DNA from: Bifidobacterium merycicum DSM 6492
GTDB lineage: Bacteria; Actinomycetota; Actinomycetes; Actinomycetales; Bifidobacteriaceae
NCBI RefSeq assembly: GCF_900129045.1
Contig: NZ_FQTX01000002.1
Location: forward strand, 496,001 to 560,000
DNA: 64,000 nt
Direction: 5' to 3'
Shown here: positions 54,301-64,000 of the stretch, in pieces
Layout: every line of letters begins with the position of its first letter
Position numbering within the stretch: position 1 is the stretch's first letter
The notes under the pieces: generated by a model
Seen by the model: only the letters and a program-made list of their open reading frames with translations
What the model was told of the DNA's origin: nothing
Databases searched by the model: none
Made by a program: the position numbers and the translations under genes

Positions 54301-56606
54301 CGGCGGCGAAGACCGGCTTCAAGCTGTGGGCTCCGACCGCCACCGACGTCAAGCTCATCACCTACAAGTCCGACGATCCGAACGCCGACGTCGACCGCAC
54401 CATCGACATGACGAGCGGTGACAGGGGTGTGTGGAGCGCCTCGGTGAAGGACCTCGCCAGCGGCACCGCCTACGCCTACCAGCTCACCTTCGCCGACGGC
54501 ACAGTGAACGTCTCCGCCGACCCGTACGCCACCGCGGCGGTTGCGAACGGCGAACGTTCCGTGGTGCTGTCCAAGAAGGACATGGGCAACGCGGGCAAGC
54601 GCATGGGCGCCTTCTCCAAGACCACCGATGCGTCCATCGCCGAGATGAACATCCGCGACTTCTCGATCAGCCTGAGCTCCGGCGTCTCCGCCGACAAGCG
54701 CGGCAAGTATCTGGGCGTCGTCGAATCCGGCACCAAGACCGCCAAGGGCGCGACCTCCGGCCTCGACTACCTCAAGAAGCTGGGCGTCACCCACGTGCAG
54801 ATCATGCCGATGTACGACTACGGTTCCGTCGACGAGACCGGCGACCTGAGCTACGACGCCAAGGGTGCACAGAACTGGGGCTACGATCCGGAGAACTACA
54901 ACGTGCCGGAAGGCTCGTACTCCTCCGATCCGAGCAACCCCGCCTCCCGCGTCACCGAGATGAAGCAGATGGTCAAGGGCCTGCACGACAACGATATCCG
55001 CGTCATCATGGATGTGGTGTACAACCACGTCTATGACGCCGCGAACCATTCGTTCAACAAGACCGTGCCGGGCTACTACTTCCGCTACGACGACAACGGT
55101 TCGCTGGTCAACAACTCCGGTTGCGGCAACGACACCGCCTCCGAACGTGCGATGATGCGCAAGTACATCGTCGATTCGGTGACGTACTGGGCGAAGAACT
55201 ACAACATCGACGGCTTCCGCTTCGACCTCATGGGTCTGATTGACACCGAGACGATGAAGGAAGTCCGCGCGGCCCTCGACAAGATCGATCCGTCCATCAT
55301 CGTGCTCGGCGAAGGCTGGGATATGAACACCACGATGGACAAGAGCGAGATGACCATCCAGCCGAACGCCTACCAGGTCGCTTCGGATGGCACGAACAAC
55401 GGCATCGCGTTCTTCAACGATTCGATCCGTGACGGCCTGAAGGGTTCCGTGTTCTCCGACACCGACACCGGTTTCGTCTCCGGCAAGGCCGATCAGGAGA
55501 GCCTCATCGCCCACAACGTGCTCGGATGCCAGTACGATGCCGACGCCAGCACCACCTGCTGGAATGGCAACGCGCAGGATCATTACGCGGACGCCGGCCA
55601 GGTAGTGAACTACGCCGAGATCCACGACAACATGACCCTGTACGACAAGCTCCGCGCATCCGTGCCCACGGATGATGAGGCGACCACCGAGGCCCGCGCC
55701 AAGCTCGCCGACTCCGTCGTCTACCTGTCCGAAGGCATCCCCGCCATCCAGCTGGGCCAGGAGTTCCTGCGCACCAAGAGCGGCAACGGCAACAGCTACA
55801 ACGCCGGTGACGCGACGAACGCCATCGACTGGGATCGCACCACGCAGTACGCAGGCTCCGTCGACTACGTCAAGGGCCTGATCAAGCTGCGCAACAAGAT
55901 AGCCGCCCTCCGCCAGACCAACTACGACGACATCAACGCCAGCGTGACCATGCTCAAGTCCGCGGACGGCGTCGTGGCCTACCAGGCGAAGGATTCCAGC
56001 GGCACCTACGTGGTGATCTTCAACGCCAACGGCAAGGCCGCCTCCATCGACGGCGTTGCTGCCGGCAAGTACGAAGTGCTCGCCTCCGACGGTACCGTGT
56101 ACGGTGATGACGTCGTCAAGAGCGTCACGGTCCGCAAGGGTTCCGTCTACTCGGCCGGCGCCCTGTCCGCCACCGTGCTCAAGGTCGCTTCCGCCGATGA
56201 CGTCGTCCCCGTGATCAGTGGTGTGACCGAATCGACGACCATCACCGTTGGCTCCAAGTTCGATCCGAAGGCCGGCGTCACCGCGTCGGATGACATCGAC
56301 GGCGACCTGACCGACAAGATCACGATTGAAGGCAGCGTGGATGTCAACAAGGTGGGCGATTACAAGCTCGTCTACTCCGTGACCAACTCCCGCGGCAAGA
56401 CCACGACGTTCACCCGCACCGTGCACGTGCAGAAGCGTGCCGTCGTCCCGGCCGCCGACAAGGGCACGAAGGGTGCCGCCACGGCATCCGGTGCCGCCGG
56501 TACCGCCGCCACCGGCGCCTCCGTGCTGGTGATCGCGTTGCTCGCGCTGGCCGCCGCAGCGGCCGGTGTGATGTTCCGCCTTCGCGGAAAGGAGGAACGC
56601 CTCTGA
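51351..56606 (+). CDS. apuB: Extracellular amylopullulanase (GH13 amylase + GH13 type I pullulanase)
   Basis: A 1751-residue secreted starch- and glycogen-degrading enzyme. A signal peptide (1-33, ending AQA) precedes an alpha-amylase domain (about 40-510) with Asp228 in GFRMDAVKH, Glu261 in WIQEV and Asp327 in FVTNWD. A CBM25/26-like domain (about 530-613) and two CBM41-like domains (about 628-735, 748-875) follow. Then come a CBM48-like domain (about 975-1070) and pullulanase (about 1100-1590) with QNWGYDPENYN, Asp1292 in GFRFDLMG, Glu1321 in GEGWDM and Asp1426 in IHDN. An Ig-like DUF5011 domain (about 1616-1695) and a C-terminal membrane helix close it; there is no LPxTG. In the amylase part, NQ and NWD replace the usual NH and NHD. 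Confidence 0.95.
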   Translation: MIAQRSFRRILAASVVAAMSCASLITVPNVAQAEETSSSGKKDVQVIAFQQTWNTIAKECTNTYGPEGVAYVEVSPPQESIQGTQWWTSYQPVSYKLDSKLGTEAEFKNMVKQCATAGVGIIADVVLNQTTGFDVAAGDQKGVAGSDYNGSTETYPGFATKQYPEGITASDFHSCKQNISDYTNQKEVQECRLRSMWDFDSESEKVQDIQSDYLVSLWNTGVRGFRMDAVKHIHTDSMKAIKEKFAKKIGKNASDIYWIQEVIGNSSEAAGIQPSNYVQNGTVTEFGFKSEMNQTFKDKIANLKGLSDRLSKDLSSEDANVFVTNWDTARNEGALTYKDGAKYQLANAFMLAYDYGTPRLLSDYKWDNNDDGAPGATATSVPDVDMDTACATNSSDWNCEQRWTSTRGMIAFRNYVNGTKVTDWQDDGGDNIAFSRGSKGFIAINNGKKDKDASYTTSLADGEYCNVYAAMDCSKTVTVKNGKVETTVPARSAIALYAGATKADHPAASTATDPSDPELNQEDDEVLPDDKTITIYYKPNDSSWKTPKVHYGLGDDWNQPEADMKLDVQGYYQATIDTKGKKIDFVFHDADTDQWENPKDGGNYHANAGITHVGVADQSATVGNPEAVSGQTRLVVHYKPASASDNRGVYVWGKDTSGTDINAENHAFTGTDCWGKVATLTFDGKFENFGFIITTSDWNKYGGDRSAKVGADGTAEVWIDGTKYPDQGESTTVETLDAAPADYKCTASTVKVKVHYNRDDGLYFNSEDTSTTVPQWDIWTWSSNWNGGAATFTSHDDWGEVAEYSFTNYTYYNNEGASDIGMLRRYGKDAWKAKDPDDNNHMIPSDALTFDEASNTVTAEVWMLNGDATVYSSRPALGASMKSAEISNTDQLTVKLSKKVSADDIKDDVTVKDADGKTVAVKSIKTDGTKVIITTDKELDVRGKYTVAVKGFGSQDAVAGSVVRTDAFDKKYAYSGDDLGATYTAAKTGFKLWAPTATDVKLITYKSDDPNADVDRTIDMTSGDRGVWSASVKDLASGTAYAYQLTFADGTVNVSADPYATAAVANGERSVVLSKKDMGNAGKRMGAFSKTTDASIAEMNIRDFSISLSSGVSADKRGKYLGVVESGTKTAKGATSGLDYLKKLGVTHVQIMPMYDYGSVDETGDLSYDAKGAQNWGYDPENYNVPEGSYSSDPSNPASRVTEMKQMVKGLHDNDIRVIMDVVYNHVYDAANHSFNKTVPGYYFRYDDNGSLVNNSGCGNDTASERAMMRKYIVDSVTYWAKNYNIDGFRFDLMGLIDTETMKEVRAALDKIDPSIIVLGEGWDMNTTMDKSEMTIQPNAYQVASDGTNNGIAFFNDSIRDGLKGSVFSDTDTGFVSGKADQESLIAHNVLGCQYDADASTTCWNGNAQDHYADAGQVVNYAEIHDNMTLYDKLRASVPTDDEATTEARAKLADSVVYLSEGIPAIQLGQEFLRTKSGNGNSYNAGDATNAIDWDRTTQYAGSVDYVKGLIKLRNKIAALRQTNYDDINASVTMLKSADGVVAYQAKDSSGTYVVIFNANGKAASIDGVAAGKYEVLASDGTVYGDDVVKSVTVRKGSVYSAGALSATVLKVASADDVVPVISGVTESTTITVGSKFDPKAGVTASDDIDGDLTDKITIEGSVDVNKVGDYKLVYSVTNSRGKTTTFTRTVHVQKRAVVPAADKGTKGAATASGAAGTAATGASVLVIALLALAAAAAGVMFRLRGKEERL

Positions 56607-56640
56607 ACGCAATGACCGATAAGCAACTCCGATAAACGCG

Positions 56641-56677
56641 CAGGAACCGGCCTTCCGAATGGGGGGGCCGGTTCCTG
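56641..56677 (+). terminator. Terminator after apuB
   Basis: A perfect 12-bp stem, CAGGAACCGGCC (56641-56652) with GGCCGGTTCCTG (56666-56677), 13-nt loop, followed by ATTTTCG. It lies 34 bp after the stop. Confidence 0.85.
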
Positions 56678-56793
56678 ATTTTCGTTGGCATTCCGGTGTT
56701 TTCGCCTTGAATGGAGCGCAACGGATGCTCTCTGGCAATAGGCCCGATTCGCATAACACGCCGGGTCAACTGTGAATGTTAAGCTGGAGTTCC

Positions 56794-58455
<1,662 letters not shown>

Positions 58456-58516
58456 GCGTCGGTGCGCCGATGAACCGCGTACGGCGGTGAAACGGCACCC
58501 GAACCGGAATGTGTTG

Positions 58517-58553
58517 CAGCCCACACCGAAATTTGGTGTGGGCTGTAGCTTTT
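58517..58553 (+). terminator. Terminator after pyrG
   Basis: CAGCCCACACC (58517-58527) and GGTGTGGGCTG (58535-58545) form an 11-bp stem, with AAATTT allowing further closing of the loop, followed by TAGCTTTTTC. Confidence 0.9.
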
Positions 58554-58610
58554 TCATGACGGTTCTGTTAGGTTCTACTATGACATTGTGTGAATGACGG
58601 AGGCAAACCG

Positions 58611-60107
58611 GTGAGCGAACCACAAACACCAAACGCCGCGGCTGACGTGGAGATGAGCCAATACGTGGCCGATCGCACCCGCGTCAACGAGGATAAGATC
58701 AGGCAGGATGACGAGATCATCAGCCAGTTCGGCGACTACACTTACGGCTGGCATGATACGGATGCCGCGGGCGAGGCGGCGAAGAAGGGCATCGACGAGG
58801 ACGTCGTCCGCGCCATCAGCGCGGATAAAGGCGAACCCGAATGGATGCTGGAGAAGCGTCTGCAAGGGTACAGGGACTTCATCAACAAGCCGATGCCGCA
58901 GTGGGGCGTGGATCTCAAGGACTTCGACGCGGACGATTTCAAGTATTACGTCAAGCCGATCGACAAGCAGGCGACCACATGGGAGGAGCTGCCTGACGAG
59001 ATCCGTTCCACCTACGACAAGCTCGGCATCCCCGAGGCGGAGAAGAAGCGTCTGGTCTCCGGCGTCGCCGCACAGTACGAATCCGAAGTGATCTACAACT
59101 CGATCCAGGAGGATCTGAAGAAGCAGGGCGTGATCTTCGTCGACACCGATACCGCGGTGCGCGAATACCCCGAGATCGTGCAGAAGTACTTCGGCAAGTG
59201 CATCCCCAGCGACGACAACAAGTTCTCCGCGCTGAACACCGCGGCGTGGTCCGGCGGGTCCTTCGTCTACGTCCCGAAGGGCGTGCACGTAGACATCCCG
59301 CTGCAGGCGTACTTCCGCATCAACACCCCGAACATGGGCCAGTTCGAACGCACCCTGATCATCGCGGACGAAGGCTCCTACGTGCATTACGTCGAAGGTT
59401 GCACGGCCCCCATCTACTCCACGGATTCCCTGCATTCCGGCGTGGTCGAGATCTTCGTCGAGCCGCATGCCCGCGTGCGCTACACCACCGTGCAGAACTG
59501 GTCGAACAACGTGTACAACCTCGTCACCCAGCGCGCCTACGTGCGTGAGGGCGGCACCATGGAATGGGTCGATGGCAACATCGGCTCCAAGGCGACCATG
59601 AAGTACCCGGCTTGCATTCTGGCGGAACCGTACGCCAAGGCCAGCACCATGTCGCTCGGTTTCGCCGGCAAGGGGCAGTATCAGGATACCGGCGCGAAGA
59701 TGATCCATCTCGCCCCGCACACCAGCTCCACCATCGTCGCCAAGTCGATCTCCCGCGGCGGTGGGCGTTCCGCATACCGCGGGCTCGTGAAAATCGTCAA
59801 GGGCGCCGAAGGCTCGTCGAATTCCACCGTGTGCGATGCGTTGCTGGTGGACGAGTTCAGCCGTTCCGACACCTATCCGCATGTCGATGTGCGCGAGGAT
59901 GACGTGTCCATGGCGCATGAGGCGACGGTTTCCAAGGTCTCCGAAGACCAGCTGTTCTACCTGATGAGCCGTGGTCTTTCCGAGGATGAGGCCATGGGCA
60001 TGATCGTGCGCGGTTTCGTCGAGCCGATCAGCCGTGAGCTGCCGATGGAATACGCGCTTGAGCTGAACAGACTTGTGGAACTGCAGATGGAAGGATCGGT
60101 GGGCTGA
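58611..60107 (+). CDS. sufB: Fe-S cluster assembly scaffold protein SufB
   Basis: A 498-residue SUF scaffold subunit that works with SufC and SufD. Characteristic parts are [20 protein letters not shown], the beta-helix core ([17 protein letters not shown]) with the conserved Cys, and the C-terminal [22 protein letters not shown] 58611 is preferred because GGAGG lies 8-9 nt before it; a GTG at 58590 lacks one. TACTAT near 58577 is a possible -10 box. It leads sufB-D-C-S-U. No SufR-like regulator is next to it. Confidence 0.95.
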   Translation: MSEPQTPNAAADVEMSQYVADRTRVNEDKIRQDDEIISQFGDYTYGWHDTDAAGEAAKKGIDEDVVRAISADKGEPEWMLEKRLQGYRDFINKPMPQWGVDLKDFDADDFKYYVKPIDKQATTWEELPDEIRSTYDKLGIPEAEKKRLVSGVAAQYESEVIYNSIQEDLKKQGVIFVDTDTAVREYPEIVQKYFGKCIPSDDNKFSALNTAAWSGGSFVYVPKGVHVDIPLQAYFRINTPNMGQFERTLIIADEGSYVHYVEGCTAPIYSTDSLHSGVVEIFVEPHARVRYTTVQNWSNNVYNLVTQRAYVREGGTMEWVDGNIGSKATMKYPACILAEPYAKASTMSLGFAGKGQYQDTGAKMIHLAPHTSSTIVAKSISRGGGRSAYRGLVKIVKGAEGSSNSTVCDALLVDEFSRSDTYPHVDVREDDVSMAHEATVSKVSEDQLFYLMSRGLSEDEAMGMIVRGFVEPISRELPMEYALELNRLVELQMEGSVG

Positions 60108-60110
60108 GCC

Positions 60111-61334
60111 ATGACCGAAGCCAAGGAAATCACTATCCCCGTGGCGGATCCGAACGATCCGTACGCGAACCCCGCGGCGATGCCGTCCTCGGCGGACCGC
60201 AATCCACGCTCCTTCGAGGTCGGGGCGTTCCCCGAACCGAATCGCAAGCAGGAGGATTGGCGGTACACGCCGGTCGAACGCATCAGCGAATTTTTCAACG
60301 TGTTCACCCCGTCCAGCGAAACCCGGATCGAAGTCGGTATGATCGACGGATCCGCGCTTGCGGAAGGCCTTGCTTTGAGCCAAGTCAAGCTCGGTGAAGG
60401 ATTGTCCGGCACGGTGTCCGAACCGTCGGATCGAGCCGCCGCCGTGGAATGGAACTCCGGCGCCACCGCCACCGTGCTCGAGCTGAAGGGCGAAATCGAC
60501 CAGCCAGTGCTCGTCAAGGTGCACGGTGCGGGCATGGACCTCGACGCGTTCCATCTGGTGATCGCGGCCGCCGATGATACACACGCCGATGTCGTCGTCG
60601 AACATGACGGCGACGCCCGGCTCGCCGAGGGTGTGGAAATCGTCACCGGCAAGCATTCGAACGTGTCCACCACCTTCATCCAGGAATGGAACGCCGGTTC
60701 GAAGCATGTGGGCAACCATCGCATCCACGTGGGCGAGGGCGCTTCGCTTCGTCACTCCGTGGTGACGCTCGGCGGCGATGTCGTGCGTATCCGCATGGAT
60801 CAGGATTTCGGCGGCGAACAGGGCGACCTCAACATGCTCGGCATCTACTTCGTCGATCCGGGAGAGCATATCGAACACCGTACGATGGTGGTGCACAACC
60901 ACCCCGAATGCAAGAGCCGCGTGGTCTACAAGGGAGCCCTCGACGGTAAGGGAGCGCATTCCACGTGGGTGGGCAACGCGCTCATCGAACCCACCGCGTC
61001 CGGCACCGATTCGTATGAGCTCAACCGCAATCTGGTGCTCACGCCCGGTGCCATCGCCGATTCCGAACCGAACCTCGAGATCGAGAACGGCAACATCATC
61101 GGTGCGGGCCATGCCTCTTCGGTTGGCCGTTTCGACGATGAGGAGCTGTTCTACCTGCAGTCTCGCGGCATCAGCGAAACCGAGGCACGCAAGCTCGTCG
61201 TCCGCGGCTTCTTCAACGAACTCGTCGAGGAAATCGGCATTCCGGCCATCTGCGATCATCTCATGGACGTCATCGACAAGCGTCTGGCGCGCGGCGAAAG
61301 CGACGCCATGGCGCAAGTGCTCGAGGAACAGTGA
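60111..61334 (+). CDS. sufD: Fe-S cluster assembly protein SufD
   Basis: A 407-residue paralogue of SufB. KQEDWRYTPVERISEFF is near the start, ERHTMV-like EHRTMVVHNHPECKSR in the core, and VGRFDDEELFYLQSRGISE at the end. It contributes to the SufBC2D complex. The gene starts 3 bp after sufB, so translation is coupled. Confidence 0.95.
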   Translation: MTEAKEITIPVADPNDPYANPAAMPSSADRNPRSFEVGAFPEPNRKQEDWRYTPVERISEFFNVFTPSSETRIEVGMIDGSALAEGLALSQVKLGEGLSGTVSEPSDRAAAVEWNSGATATVLELKGEIDQPVLVKVHGAGMDLDAFHLVIAAADDTHADVVVEHDGDARLAEGVEIVTGKHSNVSTTFIQEWNAGSKHVGNHRIHVGEGASLRHSVVTLGGDVVRIRMDQDFGGEQGDLNMLGIYFVDPGEHIEHRTMVVHNHPECKSRVVYKGALDGKGAHSTWVGNALIEPTASGTDSYELNRNLVLTPGAIADSEPNLEIENGNIIGAGHASSVGRFDDEELFYLQSRGISETEARKLVVRGFFNELVEEIGIPAICDHLMDVIDKRLARGESDAMAQVLEEQ

Positions 61335-61355
61335 AACGTAAAGGATTAAGAAACC

Positions 61356-62135
61356 ATGTCAACGCTTGAAATCAAGAATCTGTACGCGCACGTCGAAACC
61401 AAGGACGGCATCAAGCCGATCCTCAAAGGCGTGAACCTCACCGTCAACTCCGACGAGACCCACGCCATCATGGGCCCCAACGGCTCCGGCAAATCCACTC
61501 TGGCCTACACGCTGGCCGGCCATCCCAAGTACGTGGTCGACGAGGGCGAAGTGCTGCTCGACGGCGAGGACATCCTGAAGATGACCCCTGATGAGCGTGC
61601 CAAGGCAGGTCTGTTCCTCGCCATGCAGTACCCGGTCGAGGTGCCGGGCGTCTCGATGACGAACTTCCTGCGCACTGCCAAGACCGAGGTCGACGGCAAG
61701 GCGCCCGCCATCCGCACGTGGGCCAAGGAGCTTTCGGAGGCCATGAAGCGTCTCAAGATGGATCCGAAGTTCGCCACCCGTTCCGTGAACGAGGGCTTCT
61801 CCGGCGGCGAGAAGAAGCGTGCCGAAGTACTGCAGCTGGAACTGCTCAAGCCGAAGTTCGCCATCCTCGACGAGACCGACTCCGGTCTTGACGTCGACGC
61901 GCTGCGCATCGTCTCCGAGGGCGTGAACCGTGCCAAGGAAGCCAATAAGTTCGGCATCCTCATGGTCACCCACTACACCCGCATCCTCAAGTACATCAAG
62001 CCGGATATCGTGCACGTGTTCGCCGACGGCCATTTCGTCAAGACCGGTGGTCCGGAACTGGCGGACGAGCTGGAGGAGAACGGCTACGACCAGTACCTGC
62101 CGGAAGGCGCCGATTCCGAAAGCGCACTGGCATAA
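61356..62135 (+). CDS. sufC: Fe-S cluster assembly ATPase SufC
   Basis: A 259-residue ABC-type ATPase without a membrane partner. Walker A is IMGPNGSGKSTL, the signature FSGGEKKRAEVLQ, Walker B FAILDETDSGLDVDAL and the H loop MVTHYTRIL. It drives opening of the SufB-SufD scaffold. Twenty-one bp separate it from sufD. Confidence 0.97.
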   Translation: MSTLEIKNLYAHVETKDGIKPILKGVNLTVNSDETHAIMGPNGSGKSTLAYTLAGHPKYVVDEGEVLLDGEDILKMTPDERAKAGLFLAMQYPVEVPGVSMTNFLRTAKTEVDGKAPAIRTWAKELSEAMKRLKMDPKFATRSVNEGFSGGEKKRAEVLQLELLKPKFAILDETDSGLDVDALRIVSEGVNRAKEANKFGILMVTHYTRILKYIKPDIVHVFADGHFVKTGGPELADELEENGYDQYLPEGADSESALA

Positions 62136-62177
62136 GGCCGATTCCGCCCGGGGAACAACAAGCTCTAAGAGGTGTAT

Positions 62178-63449
62178 ATGGTAGATTTTGCAGCTATTCG
62201 CAACGAGTTTCCGATTCTGGATCAGGAGATCCACGGTCACCCTCTGGTGTACCTCGATTCGGCTGCGACTTCGCAGAAGCCGCAGCGCGTCATCGAAGCG
62301 GAAAGCGAGTTCTACCGGACCATCAACGCTGGTGTGCACCGTGGTGCCCACGAACTGGCTGCCCGCAGCACCACGGCGTTCGAGGACGCCCGCGCGAAGG
62401 TGGCCAAGCTGGTCGGCGCCAACGCGGAGGAAGGCGAGGAGGAGATCGTCGTGACCGCAGGCGCCACGGCCGGACTGAACCTGCTTGCCACGGCGTTCGG
62501 CAACGCGTCGCTCGGACGCGGGGGAGAAGCGGCCCGAAGATTCGCCCTGAAGCCCGGTGACGAGATCGTGGTGTCCAAGGCGGAACATCATTCGGTGCTG
62601 CTGCCGTTCCAGGAACTCGCCGCGCGTACCGGAGCCACGTTCAAGTGGCTGGATCTGACGGATGACGGACGTGTGCGCACCGACAACCTCGACGAGGTCA
62701 TCACCGAACGCACGAGGATCGTCGCCGTGACGCACGTGGGCAATGTGACCGGCGCCATCACTGACATCGCCCCCATCATCAAGCGCACGCATGAGATGGG
62801 TGGCATCTTCGTGCTCGACGCATGCCAATCCGTGCCGCATCTGAAGGTCGACTTCCATGCGTTGGACGTCGATTTCGCGGCGTGGAGCGCCCATAAGATG
62901 TACGGCCCGACCGGCGTGGGATTCCTGTACGGCAAGCGCGAGATGCTTGAGGCGTTGCCGCCGGCGAGCTTCGGCGGCTCGATGGTCGAACTCGCATGGA
63001 TGGACCAGCCCGCCCAGTACATGCTGCCGCCGGCGCGTTTCGAGGCCGGCACCCAGCCGGTCGCGCAGGTCGTCGCCGCGGGCGTCGCCGCGGAGTGGAT
63101 GATGGCGATCGGCATGGACCGTCTGGAGGAGCATGAACGCATGCTGACCGACGAACTGTTGAAGATGGGCGACATCGACGGCATCCGTATCATCGGTCCG
63201 CGCGAGAACGTCAAGCGCATCGGCACCGTCGCGTTCGATGTCGAAGGCGTGCATCCGCATGATGTCGGCCAGTTCATCGACGCCCAGGGCATCGCCATCA
63301 GGGTCGGTCATCATTGCGCCCAGCCGGTGCATCGTCATTTCGGCCTGTACGCTTCGAACCGCGCCTCCTGCGGCGTGTACAACTCCATCGATGACATCGA
63401 CGCGTTGCTCGAAGCGCTGGCCAAGGTGCGTCCGTTCTTCGAGGTGTAG
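62178..63449 (+). CDS. sufS: Cysteine desulfurase SufS
   Basis: A 423-residue PLP enzyme that takes sulfur from cysteine. YLDSAATSQKP and HRGAHELAARST are the N-terminal blocks, KAEHHSVLLPFQ holds the PLP-stacking His, the Schiff-base Lys is in WSAHKMYGPTG, and the active-site Cys is in RVGHHCAQPVHRH, the short-loop SufS form. ATG 62178 (MVDFAAIR) follows AAGAGGTG. It lies between sufC and sufU. Confidence 0.96.
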   Translation: MVDFAAIRNEFPILDQEIHGHPLVYLDSAATSQKPQRVIEAESEFYRTINAGVHRGAHELAARSTTAFEDARAKVAKLVGANAEEGEEEIVVTAGATAGLNLLATAFGNASLGRGGEAARRFALKPGDEIVVSKAEHHSVLLPFQELAARTGATFKWLDLTDDGRVRTDNLDEVITERTRIVAVTHVGNVTGAITDIAPIIKRTHEMGGIFVLDACQSVPHLKVDFHALDVDFAAWSAHKMYGPTGVGFLYGKREMLEALPPASFGGSMVELAWMDQPAQYMLPPARFEAGTQPVAQVVAAGVAAEWMMAIGMDRLEEHERMLTDELLKMGDIDGIRIIGPRENVKRIGTVAFDVEGVHPHDVGQFIDAQGIAIRVGHHCAQPVHRHFGLYASNRASCGVYNSIDDIDALLEALAKVRPFFEV

Positions 63450-63480
63450 CCCCGGCACATGACGAGTAAAGGAGAATCAT

Positions 63481-64000
63481 ATGTCTGATTTCGGCATGGG
63501 CGAAGACGACTTCGAACAGATGTACCAGGAGGTGATCCTGGAGGCTTCGAAACATCCGCATGGCAAGGAGAGCTTCGCCGCCGATCTGGCGCGGGAGGAT
63601 GCCGGAGCCAAAACCGGCGAGATGACGGTCCGCGCATCGCACGAATACTGCACTCCGGGTGAATCGCATCAGTTCAATCCCACCTGCGGTGACGAGGCCA
63701 CGGTGCATGTCGAGGTCTCCGATGCCGAACCGCACACCATCGAGCATGTGGTGTGGGATGGTCACGGTTGTTCCATCTCCCAGGCGAGCCTGTCGATCAT
63801 GGTCGATCTGGTCGAGGGCAAAAGCGTCGATGACGCCATGGATCTCGAACAGTTGTTCCACCGTCTGATGGAATCGCGTGGCAAGGGCCTTGACGACGAG
63901 AACGACGAGGACAAACTGGAGGACGCCATCGTGTTCCAGGGGGCTTCGAAGTACCCGATGCGCATCAAATGCGCACTGCTCGGCTGGGAAGGCCTGAAGG
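63481..64000 (+). CDS. sufU: SufU, zinc-dependent sulfurtransferase (3' end beyond the window)
   Basis: The first 173 residues are present. The zinc ligands are visible: Asp/Cys in PTCGDEATV, Cys in DGHGCSISQAS and Cys in RIKCALLGWEG. SufU takes persulfide sulfur from SufS in Gram-positive bacteria. A charged insert (DDENDEDKLEDA) is longer than in the Bacillus protein, and the N-terminus MSDFGMGEDD is also extended. ATG 63481 follows AAAGGAG. Confidence 0.94.
   Translation, partial: MSDFGMGEDDFEQMYQEVILEASKHPHGKESFAADLAREDAGAKTGEMTVRASHEYCTPGESHQFNPTCGDEATVHVEVSDAEPHTIEHVVWDGHGCSISQASLSIMVDLVEGKSVDDAMDLEQLFHRLMESRGKGLDDENDEDKLEDAIVFQGASKYPMRIKCALLGWEGLK

Noticed and set aside
58578..61316. 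912-residue minus-strand frame opposite sufB and sufD
   Set aside because: Antisense of two conserved genes; no homology is recognisable.

Overview
The window is chromosomal DNA of a high-GC actinobacterium, almost certainly a Bifidobacterium. The evidence is the unlinked zwf-opcA-pgl and gnd genes, the DUF948-alaS-ruvX-mltG-aroC-aroKB-aroQ block with a fused shikimate kinase/dehydroquinate synthase, a sufBDCSU operon, and a 1751-residue extracellular amylopullulanase of the ApuB type. The species was not determined. Most of the window has GC-rich coding sequence; positions 1-5806 are visibly more AT-rich and look acquired.

Layout. 1-5806 is the right part of a type I restriction-modification locus: the last codons of one hsdS, a tyrosine recombinase, a second hsdS and hsdR. 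hsdM is not in the window and is presumably upstream. A dipeptidase-E-like gene and gnd follow. 8290-9250 is a decayed stretch holding fused remains of an ABC exporter and a MarR regulator, and an intergenic repeat built from a 10-bp core. zwf, opcA and pgl lie on the minus strand next to a broken dxs. 13.6-17.4 kb is a set of minus-strand metabolic genes (SDR, MalY-type lyase, DUF3737, flavin oxidoreductase). azlCD and cstA with its small YbdD-like partner follow. 21.6-27.2 kb is a sensor kinase/response regulator pair divergent from a three-gene ABC-2 export system, with two matching inverted-repeat operators between them. Then come xpt and a purine permease, a PcrA/UvrD helicase, a heterodimeric ABC exporter, a DUF4418-FtsX-ATPase operon, rpsD, and the alaS to aroQ block. 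The window ends with a DUF2142 membrane protein, apuB, pyrG and the suf operon, cut off inside sufU.

How they work together. zwf, opcA, pgl and gnd give NADPH and pentose phosphate. The aro genes form the middle of the shikimate pathway. The suf genes build Fe-S clusters. apuB degrades starch-type glucans outside the cell. The recombinase between two hsdS genes suggests that the specificity of the restriction system can be switched.

The observations most worth a second look are a hairpin that pairs with the whole Shine-Dalgarno of the recombinase (69-105), the duplicated operator at 23642-23685, the repeat at 9010-9164, an 8-G tract just after the start of a membrane protein gene (49624-49631), and the Cys/Met-rich DUF4418 operon. 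I saw no tRNA or rRNA gene, CRISPR array or intact insertion sequence.
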